Shown: positions 10,831 through 21,478 of the stretch, piece after piece | Position numbering within the stretch: the stretch's first letter is position 1 | Layout of the letters: each line of letters begins with the position of its first letter | NCBI RefSeq assembly: GCF_022682495.2 | Contig: NC_071391.1 | Coordinates: forward strand, 14,731,680 to 14,795,679 | Reading direction: 5' to 3' | Origin: Desmodus rotundus | Taxonomy: Eukaryota > Chordata > Mammalia > Chiroptera > Phyllostomidae | DNA: 64,000 nucleotides | Notes under the pieces: generated by a model | What the model saw: only the letters and a program-made list of their open reading frames with translations | Database searches by the model: none | Told to the model about the DNA's origin: nothing | Translations under genes and position numbers: made by a program

Positions 10831-11160
10831 AGGGACCACCGGGGTGGGGAAGCCCTCAGCACCAGGCGCCCTCAGTACTGTCTGCGCCTGTCACCGTGTG
10901 CCTCTCTGACTGACAGTCAGTTTGTCCCCGTGAGCAAGCCCAAGCCTGAGCCTCCTCTCCTTTCTCCCTAGCTGCCTACACTGTTCACACGTTCCCCGCA
11001 GTTTCTAAATTCAAAAGGGGGCAGTTTTGGCCGTGATTCAACTCCCTTCCCTTGGGCATCGTGCCGCTGGAGGCTGCCTGCTGGGGAGGGGCCCAGGCTC
11101 CCATTCTCCTGGGGCTTGCAAGCCGAGGACAAGGATTGCACCTAAGGGCCCTCAGGCCAG
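10831..11160. other. GC-rich unassigned sequence
   Basis: Nothing recognised between the MER5A-like element and the G-rich run. Confidence 0.35.
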
Positions 11161-11180
11161 GGGTAGGGGTGGGGGTGGGC
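11160..11180 (+). other. G-quadruplex-capable G run
   Basis: Four runs of three or more G separated by single T or TA (ggggtaggggtgggggtggg) meet the simple G-quadruplex sequence rule. Short loops favour stability. Confidence 0.55.
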
Positions 11181-11384
11181 ACTTCCTGGCCCAGAGCATG
11201 CCTCTGACTGACCACCACAGCAGGGCCTCTTAGCCCTTCCTTCCAGGAGTCCCAGCCTCTCCCATTCATTCCTAGTGGCAGCTTCGTGCCTTCATGCTCA
11301 CCTGCAGGGGGACACGTGTGCTGGGCCCTGGGGCTGGGGTAGCGGCGGGGGGGTCTACAGATGGCCTGATGCCTCATTTGGTCG

Positions 11385-11480
11385 GCAAGCTCCATTGAAC
11401 ACCTGCTGAATGCCGTTGCTGTGCTGGGTGCCCGGGGTGGGGGGGTAGGGGGGAGGGGAGAACGTTTGGGGGTGTAGAAA
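11385..11480 (+). other. G-rich tract after a short L2-like end
   Basis: 'gaacacctgctgaatgccg' at about 11397 resembles a reversed L2 end. The following stretch to 11475 carries repeated G runs on the plus strand, including a run of seven near 11437, and could form several quadruplex registers. Confidence 0.45.
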
Positions 11481-11669
11481 GAAATAGAAGACTGGGGGAG
11501 TGGAGAAGCCCACGCACGGGTTTAGAACAATCACTAAGCAGCATGCCAGGCAAAGCGAAACACACGCATCTGCACCCAGTCAGCATGCGTTTATTCAGCA
11601 GGCCGCAGGCTGGGTGTCTCAGAAGTGTAGGGGGTGTGGTGGGGGGCTGGGGTCAGGGAAAAGACAGGG

Positions 11670-11770
11670 GCAAGCAGGACTTGAGTTCTAGTCCTAAGGC
11701 CACCAGGGGCTTGCTGTGTGGCCTTGGGTAAGTTGCTTGCCCTCTCTGAGTCTCGATTTCTACCCTCTCT
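11670..11770 (+). repeat. MIR fragment, forward
   Basis: 'gagttctagtcctaaggcca', 'tgctgtgtggccttgggtaa' and 'ccctctctgagtctcgattt' match the MIR B-box region and core in order. Confidence 0.75.
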
Positions 11771-12439
11771 CATGTTTTCCTTTCCCAGAAAATGGCAGGC
11801 TTGAATCAAATTTTCCTGACCCTAAGCAAGAGATGTGGCTTCTTGGTCATCTGAGTAGACTCTCGGCTGGAGATCCAATATCAGCCCCAACAGGCAGAAG
11901 AGGGTGAGGGTTAGAAGGCCTGTGATTTGGGTCACAGACCTCCATGGGAAGCCAGCTCCATCCTTACATATCAACGTCTCCACCCACGCAATGGGCAGAT
12001 TATTGGGAGGAGGATTCGGTGAGATATTCCTGGCTGGGGGAGGGCTGCCTGGATGGGAGTTCAAGGATGGCAGCGGGGGGAGGGGGTGCGGATGCAGTTT
12101 TTAAACAAAGTACTGGTTTCCTCCTCTGCTTTTGTTCATTGTTACTTGCAATTTTTACTTTTGGGTGGTTCACTTCTATGAACGACGGCATGAGGTATGA
12201 GGCTTGAGGGACACCAGGATAGCGGGGCCCAGCATGGTGCCTGGCACAGGCTGAGCTCTCACGGTCTTAGAAGGCTCTTCCCACTGACTCCTCTGTTTAA
12301 CATCTTTCTCTGCCACGTGTGCTCCCTGGAGACATCCGGAGCCCCCCATGTCCCCCCAAAAACTTGGTTCTGGACTAAGCTCGGCCCCTTCCCTAATGGG
12401 GCAACACATCCTTTAGGGGTTATGTGCGCAGTGCTTACA
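11771..12439. other. unassigned sequence
   Basis: A possible MIR tail occurs near 11988-12030 ('caatgggcagattattggga'). A G run 'ggggggagggggtgcgg' lies near 12075. Nothing else recognised. Confidence 0.4.
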
Positions 12440-12650
12440 AATAGAGACGTGTGTTTTAATTCTGATCTGCTGTTCACAGGCTGTATGATCTGGGACAAAT
12501 TACTTAGTTTCTCTTGTGTCAGCTTCCTCCACCATGAAAAGGACTAACAAACCGATGTCGTAGAGCTGCTGCAAATATAAAGTGAGCAAATGCACACAAA
12601 ACGCTTAGCACACACTAAGCAATCAATCAACACGTTGCTATTCTCAGGTT
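12440..12650 (+). repeat. MIR, forward
   Basis: 'tgatctgctgttcacaggct', 'tgatctgggacaaattactt', 'gagctgctgcaaatataaag' and 'acgcttagcacacactaagc' are successive MIR landmarks through to the 3' region. Confidence 0.8.
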
Positions 12651-13199
12651 AAAGCCACTGTGGGCTATTGAATATCTTCTATTTTCTTAAGTTTAACAGG
12701 GCTGTCTCTGGGCACCGACCAGTCATGTGGAAACGGTAGGAGTGAGTGATGAGAACGATCCATGGGCGTGCACGGTCAAAATAGAAGTTGCTGTGGAAAG
12801 GCAAGAGAGGAGGGATCCAGGGAACGCCTGTGTGAATGTCATCTGTTGTGGGATCCACACGTTGTCACAGGATGAGCTGCTTGCTGGCGCTGCAGGGCCA
12901 CCACCAATAAGCTGTCGGGGGCTGGGTTCAGCAGGGAAGGCACTCAGGAGGAGCATGGAAGGTCAAGTTGGAGTCTGGCCAGCAGAGAGGGTCAGAGCAG
13001 ACTGATCTGAGCCCTGGAGGGCTACAATTCTTCCCCCCTCCTCTCCCTTCTCTCCCCTCCTGCCCTTCCCTCACAAAATATGATCTTAACATGACCAAAC
13101 AGAGGAGAAAATTCAATCTGATACCTTTTTACATGAATGTCTTAAAGGGTTTTTATATCCTAAGAGTGCAAAAGAAAGAAGATTCCATCCACTTTAAAA
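12651..13199. other. unassigned sequence with a CT-rich run
   Basis: A pyrimidine-rich run occupies about 13026-13073. No exon: it is not followed by a convincing acceptor and open frame. Confidence 0.4.
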
Positions 13200-14420
13200 G
13201 TCTGACTTAAAAGGGTAAATGCATGAACATATGGTCAGAATGGAAACATGCAAAGGTAAGCATGTAATCAATCTCGTGCTGGCATAGACAGGTGAACCAA
13301 GGTGGTGTGTTACCAGAATCCAGAGACTGGGCTAGGATCGATTACGTGAATTGGAGAAGGAGCTTCCTATTGGTGCCAACAAGCTGAGTTACTTTTTAAG
13401 CTGTGCATTTCTGGTTACTGATTTTATCTTCAGAAAGAGAGTTTATTGTATCAGTCTTTGCGGTCAGGATGTCTGCTTTCCTGTTAACTTTACAAACAGC
13501 TGTTTGTAACACAAAATTGGCTTACCGCAGTCCAAAGGTGGTTTTGCCCAGTTCAAACAGTCCAGAGTTTCAAGGAGCAAGACGTGCAGGGCAGTTCCTC
13601 TGGCTTGGCGGCTCCAGCTCCATTTTGAAATGGCTCCACTTATGTCAACTGTTACATGGGAATCGGAGCCACAGTGTTTTATTTTTCTGTTATATGCTTC
13701 CTTGTAATGCTAAGAAATTTTAGCCTTTTAAAGTGAGAGTATAATCATGCTAATTTAAAATGCAATTGAGTAATTAACTCGGATGTGTGAGCGTAAGTGG
13801 AAATCTTACAAAGCTATGCTCTGTAGTAGAATACGTAAGTGGATTTCAGGTTCACCTGCCACATGTGCGTTTAATCTACTAGGTGTAAAAAGAATTAGTA
13901 AAGTACCCAGCGAGATGTTGTTAACAACAGACAGACGAATTAAAAAGAAAATCTAACAGCTGATGTAGAGATTTTTAAAAAGATTATACCGTACACTGAG
14001 AAAAGTCCCCAGATCACAAAGGAAGCTACAACCAGATCAAGAAGTCTAACATTGCTGGAACCCCAGAAGCACCCCCATCTGTACCCCATGCCTCCTCCAT
14101 TCACTCCCCCTTAAGGGAAACCACTCGCTTAAAACATTAAACTTATCATACCATATAAATTGTTTGAGGCATGTTTAATTAATTACTTACATTTGTAAAC
14201 GGGACCAAATGTCATTTACAAACAGGACCAAAATCACTCAAAGCCTTCTTAGAAGTGATTGCTAAAAGCTGCTCCACATAAACAGAGAAAGATTTGTAAG
14301 CAGACTCAAACGCTCCACAGAGAACTAGGGTTAAGAATTTGTCAGTTTAACAAATTGAACTCTAGTTATTTAAACTCAAAGTAAACTTCTGTGTAGTCTT
14401 TTCTGGGCACAGAACTACTG
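13200..14420. promoter_or_regulatory. long AT-rich single-copy block with palindromes, possible regulatory element
   Basis: For about 1.2 kb I recognise no repeat family, which is exceptional in this window. The block holds a 20-base perfect palindrome at 13490-13509 (CAGCTG E-box centre with inverted ACAAACA/TGTTTGT arms) and a 14-base palindrome at 13916-13929 centred on GTTAAC. TAATTAAC-type words occur near 13770. The motifs are seen directly; enhancer function is inference. Confidence 0.33.
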
Positions 14421-14547
14421 GTGAAATCACCACAAAACTTGAATGAACATGCATAAAGTCTGTTTGAGCTCACAGCCCAATGTGCTGGAGGGAATCTCCT
14501 GGAAATTACACATCATGCCTTGACGCGGATCCCAGCCCACGGGATCC

Positions 14548-14859
14548 TGTGTTGCGGCTGCAATAGACAAATACACTCGGACTACGGAAATCCTGTGGAG
14601 GAAAAGGGATGCCATGGCCACTCTCTAAGTGAGAGAGGGCGAGAGGGCTAGAGAGAGCCAATCCCCGCCTGGACAGGCTTTTATTGTTTTTCTGGGCACA
14701 TTACATGGAGGATGGTCCTCATTTACTATGCACAGGTTCACCACAGGTGTTACCTTTTAAGGACAACAAAGGACAGAATACTGCTAATTACTTAAAAGAG
14801 AAGGATGTTACAGCTGGAGGGGGAAACTGCCACACTCCATACATGGGTGGTTTAACACA
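14548..14859 (-). mobile_element. candidate LTR-like element (endogenous retroviral type), reverse
   Basis: On the minus strand this segment would begin tgtgttaaac and end gccgcaacaca, giving the TG...CA termini of an LTR with a short imperfect terminal inverted repeat. A minus-strand AATAAA (14680-14685) lies about 130 bases from the putative 3' end, as in an R-U5 region. I see no target-site duplication, no polypurine tract and no convincing primer-binding site. It could be a decayed solo LTR or coincidence. No viral gene is visible. Confidence 0.3.
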
Positions 14860-16545
14860 GACTTTAGGAAGTTAAAGATACTCAGTAAACATTTGGTGCC
14901 TCAAATCAGGGTGAGGGAGTTTTAGCAAGAGCAAGTCTCATAGCAGTCTAGGTACAATGCAGGCCTGATTTCCCACTGGAGAACCTATCCTTGGACGTGG
15001 GTCCTGCCCGCCAACCTCGCTCCCCACTGGCTTTTCCAAGTGGGACCTGAGCCACATTTCCCACGCTTGGAACGGTTCCCCACAACGCCTATCCACGCAC
15101 TTCCCATAGATGGAGGGGGCATCCCAGCTCCCAAGCTTTACTTCCAAAGCCACAAGCTTTTTAGCTCTCTTTCCTTTAAATGACATGAAATTGCTTATGC
15201 TTTACTTCAAAATGCTTTAGATAGACAATATCACGTATCTTTTATGTTACTTTTAATCTATACTCTTGGATAGTCAGTTAAAGCAAACAGGAGTGCATGC
15301 ATGCACCCAGAATGGGTGGATAGCATTAGAAAGCTAATCAGAAGCCCACTGTTCCTAGGGCCCATCACAAGGCTCATTTGCATAATGGATGTAGAATGTC
15401 TTTTCATTGGTGAATGCAGTGGTGTAAGTAATGTGTCCATTGGCTGGAGATACAATCCAGACATTGTGACTCCTGCAGGAACAAGGTCTTAGAATGCAGC
15501 AGGTCCTATAACCTGTACACAGTGCTCTAGATTCAGAACTTCCACCTGCTCTTGTATGTGGTCTACCTAAGGAAAATTTCATTGCTTGCTTCCCTCTAGA
15601 ATCTCAGCAGACTCAGCACTAGAACACTGTTGCATCTGCCTTGGGTCAGTTTTTCACGCAAGGAACATGTAACAGGACAGAGACCTGGGGCTTTATGGAG
15701 TTCAGAGCAGGCAGTTGTGGAGCTGGTTTTGCTAATACACAATGTGTGCTTGCTACTAAAAGTGTGTGTGCGTGGCCAAATTCGGTGTGAGGCTGGCTGT
15801 CATTGTAGTTTATCACCGGGTAGCCATGATGTGGGGGAGAACATAAGCTCTCCCCTTCCTCTACCTACAGGAAGTCACCGATACTCACTGAAGCACGTCC
15901 AGTGTTTGTGGACAACGGCTGGAAAAGCCTCACAGCCGCAGGGGCAGGTGGGTAACAACGTTCCTACCCTTCCTCTGTCTTCTGCTCCAATTCTGGGTTG
16001 GGGTATTTGGGGCTCAGTTCCCTCAGACCCTGTAAAACCCCAGGACTCATGGCCTCACCTCTGGCCAATCCCAGGCCAGAATCTGGAAATTTGGGCTCAG
16101 TGGGAATTTCTCTGAACTAGGGTAGGGCCTGGGGCTTCTGTGAGATCTTTGTCCTCTCCTCTACATGACGTCAAAGCGGGTGTTCCCATTTGTGGCAGCC
16201 TACAGCCCGGCTACCTACAATTGCACCTCTCGGTGACAGCATCAGGGTGGCCTTGAAAGATCAGTGACTTCTCTTCCAAGTGCTGCTCAGAGGACTGGTT
16301 TGAAAACAAGACACAGAGTACTGAGCAGGGTGCCTCCCTGCCCCACTTCCTTTCTCCCTCTCTTCCTCCCTCCCTCCCCCCTCCCTTCCTTCCTTTCATC
16401 CTGAGTGGGGAGCTCTCTAGGCCCAAAGCGAGTACAAGCCATTTTATGTACATTTGGAAACCTAATTCGTGGGACCCACGCTCAGCCTTAATGGACACTG
16501 ACTTCATCTTTCACTTCCTGCCTCTTCCCCCGCCTCCCTCTGCAG
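14860..16545. other. largely unassigned sequence with octamer and palindrome
   Basis: No repeat family recognised with confidence. A 14-base perfect palindrome (gtgcatgcatgcac) lies at 15293-15306 and an ATTTGCAT octamer at 15376-15383, with ATTGG words at about 15405 and 15440. A CT-rich run spans about 16345-16400. The minus-strand 82-codon frame at 14938-15186 has no recognised domain. Confidence 0.4.
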
Positions 16546-16767
16546 AAGAACAGCTCAGACGGAGGTCCCTGTGGTCTAGACCCTCTAGCTCTCCACAGGC
16601 AGCCCCCTGACCACAGCAAAAATGAAGGCCCCCTCCCTGCACCCGCACCAAAGTCTCCGGGCACACGCTGCCCCGCTGAGGCTTCCAGAACACCCCAGAC
16701 CGCAGCAGGAGCAGCTTTCCTGGAGCAGCCCTCCCCACCTGACCCCAGAGGACCCCTCCCACTTTGA
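16546..16767 (+). other. open frame behind a strong splice-acceptor-like site (unproven exon)
   Basis: A long pyrimidine tract ending in ctgcag (to 16545) is followed by 73 sense codons to a TGA at 16765-16767. The predicted peptide is Pro/Ala-rich with no domain I recognise. No partner exon, donor or polyadenylation signal was found, and the opposite strand is also open here because of GC content. I regard it as probably chance. Confidence 0.12.
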
Positions 16768-17489
16768 CACCTGCAAGTGTTCTGATGGCTTCCTTCCGCC
16801 AGCTGAGCATTGGTCCGGGCGGGCAGGAAGGCTTGCATTGTCTTCACATCCGCCTGCTGGTCTCCTTGTCCAGCCTGACGATCAAAATCAAAATCGTGAC
16901 TTCAGCATTTGGTTACTTGGAGAAAAACAGCTCACACAATATGGGGAAGGCAGCTGGGTGGGGAGGGAGAAAAGGAGCCCAAAGTGGGAAGTATTTTTGG
17001 AACAGTTTTTTAAGGTAATATGTAAATATGCTGCTCATTAGGGTCCCGGTGAGAGGCCACGGGAAGATGTGCTGTCTAAGGGCCAGTTGTCAAATGGCCC
17101 TGACAGCTGACCGATCTGTGAGTTGTGGGGAAGGTCGTTAAAGGCCTTTTATCTGTGCTCAGTGCCCCTCCAGAGGAAGCAGCAGGCTCCCCCTCACCCC
17201 ACCGGTGCCTCCTTCCCTCACCACTGCTCCACCCCTGCTCTCCCTCCTTGAACTGAGAACCTGCCTCTGCCTGTGGGAGGTGACAATGGACGGCTCCTGC
17301 ATGCGCCTCCCACACAGGCAGTTTGCCTAGTGACCGTCCACCCGGGCGGGGGTCACGTTGTCCACAGCATCTGCCCTCTGCCGGTCCGATGAGGACCAGG
17401 CCATTTGAACCTGCCCAGATGGGTCTCAGACTCTGCCCACCTTCTCTCCCTCCAGGTACTGTGAGCATTCCTTAGTCATTCAGAGTGTT
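16768..17489. other. unassigned; possible regulatory block at 16850-17045
   Basis: A repeat-free block with 'gatcaaaatcaaaatcgtga' and 'taatatgtaaatatgctgct' stands out from GC-rich surroundings. A GCCCTCTGCCGG word at 17373-17384 resembles the CTCF core with one mismatch. Neither is proven. Confidence 0.25.
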
Positions 17490-17725
17490 GCAGAATCCAG
17501 GATCCTGAAAAGAACGTGGGTTTGGAGTCAGAAAGAACTGGCTTTAAATCTGGTCCCTTGAACTCACTTTCTGTGTGACTTTGGGCAAGTCACCTAATCT
17601 CTCTGAACCTCCATTTCCTCATCTGAAACGTGGGGATTTGTAGAGTCGTCCTGGGGGTTAGCATGCTCAGGGACCAAATCCATTTCCTGGCACATCCTGA
17701 GTGCCTAGGAAGTGGTAGTCCTTTC
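17490..17725 (+). repeat. MIR, forward
   Basis: 'gtgggtttggagtcagaaag', 'tgtgtgactttgggcaagtc', 'aacctccatttcctcatctg', then 'ttcctggcacatcctgagtg', cover head, core and tail. Confidence 0.85.
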
Positions 17726-18399
17726 CTCCCTGTCTTCTGCTTGGGTGTGGAGGGGAGAGAGGACCCAGGGCTGCATGGTGAAGCTGAGCCTGGCTGGCTG
17801 GCTGGCTTTGGTGCACAGGCAGGGGCTGCCTGACCAAGCCGGCTCAGCATTGTTTCTGCCAGCCATGCAGTAGGCTGTGTTTCTACAGCTGCAGAGGCTC
17901 AGTCCCAGAGAGCAAAGAGGTCTCTGAGTCTCTACCCCATCACAGGGAGCAGCCCAACCCAGGGGGCCCAGGGTGGAGGTGGGGGTAGGAGTGGGAACTG
18001 CAGTCAGAGCTGTCACCCTTCTGAGCCGGGAGCTGTCATTAGCTGTTCTGGCCCATAATGGACTTGCACCACCCTCTGGCCCAAGATGAGTCTGGGGACT
18101 GTGATTATCCCTGATTAGCCTCTTCGTGCTTCAGAATGCTGATTTCACACTGTTCCCTCCTCTCCCGCCCAGCCCTTCCCAAGGGCCCTGCCGGAAGCCC
18201 TCAGACCAGAGCCTCTTGCTCAGAAAGACCTGCACAGCGAACTCTTTCTTCCACTTGGCTGTGTTCGTGCAAGCCGTAACCCGACGCCGGGACGTGAACT
18301 CTGCTGAACTGCTCTGACTCTGAGGGAAAGGTGCCTGCCAGCTTCCTTCCTCTCCAGCTAGGGAGGGAAGTAGGCTTATAAAAAATAAAATCCAGCCCA

Positions 18400-18590
18400 G
18401 GGTAGTGCAGCCTGGTGGTGGAGGGTGCAGACTGAAGCCAGGCCAGACTGGAATCCCACACCCGCTCTGCCCCTTACTAGCTGTTTGGCTTTGGGCAAGT
18501 TATGAAGCCCTTCTGGGCTTTGCTCACCTGTACAGCAGGGGTATCTGCCTTAGGAGGTTGCAGTGAGGATTATATAGGTCAGCAGGTCAT
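18400..18590 (+). repeat. MIR, forward
   Basis: 'gccccttactagctgtttgg', then 'ctttgggcaagttatgaagc' and 'gttgcagtgaggattatata', match MIR consensus in order. Between this and the preceding MIR at 17490-17725, about 670 bases are mostly unassigned, with a (GGCT)4 run near 17791-17808. Confidence 0.8.
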
Positions 18591-18599
18591 TCACCTGGT

Positions 18600-19110
18600 C
18601 AGTGAGTCACCAGCTCTTCGCGAAACACCTCCTATGTGCCAGATAGGCCCCTCCCTGCAGAGACAGGTAAACAGGGCAGAGGCCGCGGGCTCCAGATGCT
18701 TCTGTTCTGGGATAGACTTGGGTATGAAGAAAGCAGTTTTGGGTGCTAAGCGCTACAGTGTGGTAGAGTGTCACTTGGAGCTGCTGCCCTAGCTGGGGTG
18801 GCAGGGAGGAGCTCTCGGAGGAGGGAGCATTTGAGGGGACATGAAGGGTGAGCAAGGTCCAGCCGTGCCATGAGGGACAGCTAGGACGGAGCCCCAAGAG
18901 GTGGGTAAGCATGGCTTGCTTGAGGTCAAAAGGGCCACGGGGATGACAGCATCTTGACAGAGGGGGCTGGGAACATCACACAGGGGTCTTGTTGGCCCCC
19001 ATGGGGTATGTGGATCTTGTTCCAATCACAGTGCATGGGAAGCCTTTGGAGGGCTTCGGCGGCGGCAGTGGTCGGATCCATTTTCAGCGTTAGAAATAGC
19101 ACGGAGGACT
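18600..19110 (-). repeat. L2-like element, reverse
   Basis: 'acacctcctatgtgccagat' starts the reversed L2 order. A 'ggagggagcatttgagggga' block and 'agcctttggagggcttcgg' near 19041 continue it. The fragment is long but diverged. Confidence 0.55.
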
Positions 19111-19934
19111 TCTGCGGCCCCCCCTGCAGCTGCAGGAAGCAGGTGCCTCCCTCTTGCCTGTGCTCGATGCTGTCCAGGCTTCGCTCAGACTAGCAGCTGA
19201 TTTGCTGACTTGTCTGGAGGTGGAGGTTGGAAGTTGGAGGGGCCAGAATGATACTCTACCTCCAGTAAGTAGGCCAACTGCTCACCTGAGGCTCCAATCC
19301 CTTCTTCAGCATCTCTGCTCACACACCTGCCAGGATGGGGAGCTCACCAGCTTCAATGGAAAACACCATCTCCTAGAAAGCATTTCTTTCAGCGAGGTGA
19401 ACTCAGCCTCCTCTCACTTACACAACCACCCCTTCAGAGATGCAGAGTGCTCAGCTCCAGCTCTGCCTCGGGCTCCAGGCTCCCCCCACCAGCGTGCAAG
19501 CAGGGGAGCAAGGCCTTCACCTGGGCTCTGACAGCTGTGCCGGGGAGAGCCCCGGACTCCAGAGGAATCATCTGACTGATGCTCTCCCTTCTGAGGTCTC
19601 AGAGCATCTGTGAGCCCCTCCACTTTGGGCCTCTCTCCCCAGCTCCTCCGAGAGGGTTGAGGCTGAAGGACAGAGCCTGGAGACACTTGAACCCGCTGCC
19701 TCCGCAGCCACCCTGGGCAATCCATGCCTACTCTGAGCATCGTTCACAGCCTTCTCCTTCCTCTCTGGAAGGCTTGCTCTTGGAGACTCCCAGAGCAGTG
19801 CACTCCAGCAGGCTGTAGAGAAGGCTCTCCAGCTTCTTGGGAGAGCCTTCCCCTCTGGGCTGCCTGGGACCTCGGGAACAGAAGAACCAGAGGGTGTTTT
19901 CTATGACGCTCTTCTCCTCTGGTGGTGAGTGCTT
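19111..19934. other. unassigned; possible ancient repeat at 19250-19420
   Basis: 'ccaggatggggagctcacca' near 19330 resembles a frequent ancient mammalian repeat word ('gatggggagctcactacc') whose family name I cannot give. The rest is unrecognised. Confidence 0.35.
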
Positions 19935-20226
19935 TCCAGGAACCGAGTGCTCACTCTGTGTCATTGAACAGTAACTCTTGGCCAGGCACTGCGCTGCGGA
20001 AGTCGTGTGGTGCCCAGCTTACATACCAGACGATGTGGTAGTCCTGGAAGCACTGGGTCCGCTTTGTCTCATTTGTCCCTCACAATAGTCCTCTGAGGAT
20101 GTCTATGTTATAAATGAGGACATGGGAGCAGCTCAGAGAGATTGTGTGACAAGTCCAATGTCAAGGTAGTGGCCAAGTTGGAACTCAAACCTTCAACTCC
20201 AGAGCCAAGTTCTTTGCTACTAAGCT
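19935..20226 (-). repeat. MIR, long copy, reverse
   Basis: The reversed MIR order is present: 'ttggccaggcactgcgctgc', 'ccctcacaatagtcctctga', 'ataaatgaggacatgggagc', 'agagagattgtgtgacaagt', then 'ggaactcaaaccttcaactc'. Confidence 0.75.
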
Positions 20227-20284
20227 CTAATTGCAAGGAGTCACTGAGCAGAGTGTTCAGTGACACAGATTTTAAAATCGGCTT

Positions 20285-20465
20285 TGCTTCAGACTCTGCC
20301 TTCATCATTTCTATCTTCTCTTACTGACTTTGGGATAGGTACGGTGAACTTCTGCCTTTTCTGTGAAAGGGAAGAAGTGAGTCCTACCTCACAGAGCTGT
20401 CGGTGAGACTCAGAGGGACACAATGCATGCCAGAGTTGTGGGCACAGCCTGGCACCTGTGAGAGA
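20285..20465 (+). repeat. MIR-like fragment, forward
   Basis: 'actgactttgggataggtac', 'cctacctcacagagctgtcg' and 'cacagcctggcacctgtgag' fit the middle and tail of MIR. It follows a reverse MIR by about 60 bases, head to head. Confidence 0.5.
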
Positions 20466-20669
20466 AAAATGAAGGATGCCCTAAAAAACCACACTATCTA
20501 GAAGTCCACGGCAGGGCTGGAGGCCACCCAGGGGCAGCACCCAGGGGACCCCCAACTCCCAGCGGCCTGGAAGATCAAAGCAGCCAGCCCCACCCCACTG
20601 CTCCATTTGGCTTCCCAGCTCTGCCCTCACCTGGGCCACCAAGGGACTTATTTGGGGAACGGCTGGTTT

Positions 20670-20990
20670 CAGGCCATCGGCAGGGTGCTTCAATCTTGCC
20701 TGCAGCAAATTGCCTCCTGCACGGCAAGATCAAGCCTCTTTGGAGGAGAGATGTAATCATCGCTGCATTTCAGCGGTTTAGCGCCTGCATTGTGAGAAGG
20801 GCCAAGATAGAGCTGCTCCTGGGGGCTCGAGCTGAGAAAAGCAAGATGGGTAACAGGCTGCTGATTGGGGTTTTTCTGTTGCCTTGGAACTGCCGCTCAA
20901 GGGACAAAGCTGAAAACAATGGGTGCGAAGTGGTCCCACATTCAGAAGAGCAGGCTGAACAGACTTACTAAGAGGACTCTAAACAGCCGC
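20670..20990. promoter_or_regulatory. single-copy block, possible regulatory element
   Basis: No repeat recognised. It includes 'agatgtaatcatcgctgcat' and 'gggtaacaggctgctgattg'. A 91-codon plus-strand frame crosses it but has no motif. Regulatory reading is inference. Confidence 0.25.
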
Positions 20991-21019
20991 CCAGGCCCCC
21001 ACAACCTTATACAGACGCT

Positions 21020-21478
21020 GAGCCTTGGCAGGTAGGGGGAATTCTGAGAACCAAGTGGCCAGCCAAGGGGGTGGTGATGTGGCCGTTCCTGTCACCTCCC
21101 CTGGGTAATCTTCCCACCCAATCTAGGGAGGCAGGTCCAAGAGGACATGGTAGAGGACAGGGGAGCCTGTAGGTGTCCGCCATGCTGGTTCTGCTGTAGG
21201 CGGAGGTGAGAAGCAGAGAGCCGGAGAGATGCAGAGTGAGAGATGAGCCTATAGGGAGGGGCGTTGCAGGCATGCCCACCACTTGCTGTGGCGAGGAAGC
21301 AGGGGGTTGAGGTGGGCACTTGGCCTGAGCCATCCTGCTGAACTGTAGGTGAAAGGGCTGGTCCCCACTGAGAGCACACCTTAGTAAGAGGTGAGGGAGC
21401 ACCTGCGGGGAAGAGGTGAGTGAGGTGAGAGAGAGAAGAGATGTCTTTTCTGTGTCCGTACGCACCTCCAGGGATGGG
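21020..21478 (-). repeat. L2-like or other old repeat, reverse, weak
   Basis: Purine-rich sequence with 'ggaggcaggtccaagaggac' and 'agagatgcagagtgagagat' resembles the inner part of the reversed L2-like family. A minus-strand 176-codon frame runs through it and is probably a by-product of the strand bias. Confidence 0.35.

Noticed and set aside
14884..14912. tRNA-Phe-like primer-binding site (tggtgcctcaaatcaggg) after a CATT, suggesting a forward provirus
   Set aside because: The match needs an insertion and several mismatches, the preceding bases resemble a MIR/L2 terminus, and no gag, pol or env remnant follows.
17373..17384. CTCF binding site
   Set aside because: One 12-base core match with a mismatch is expected by chance in 64 kb; no flanking motif or conservation is available.
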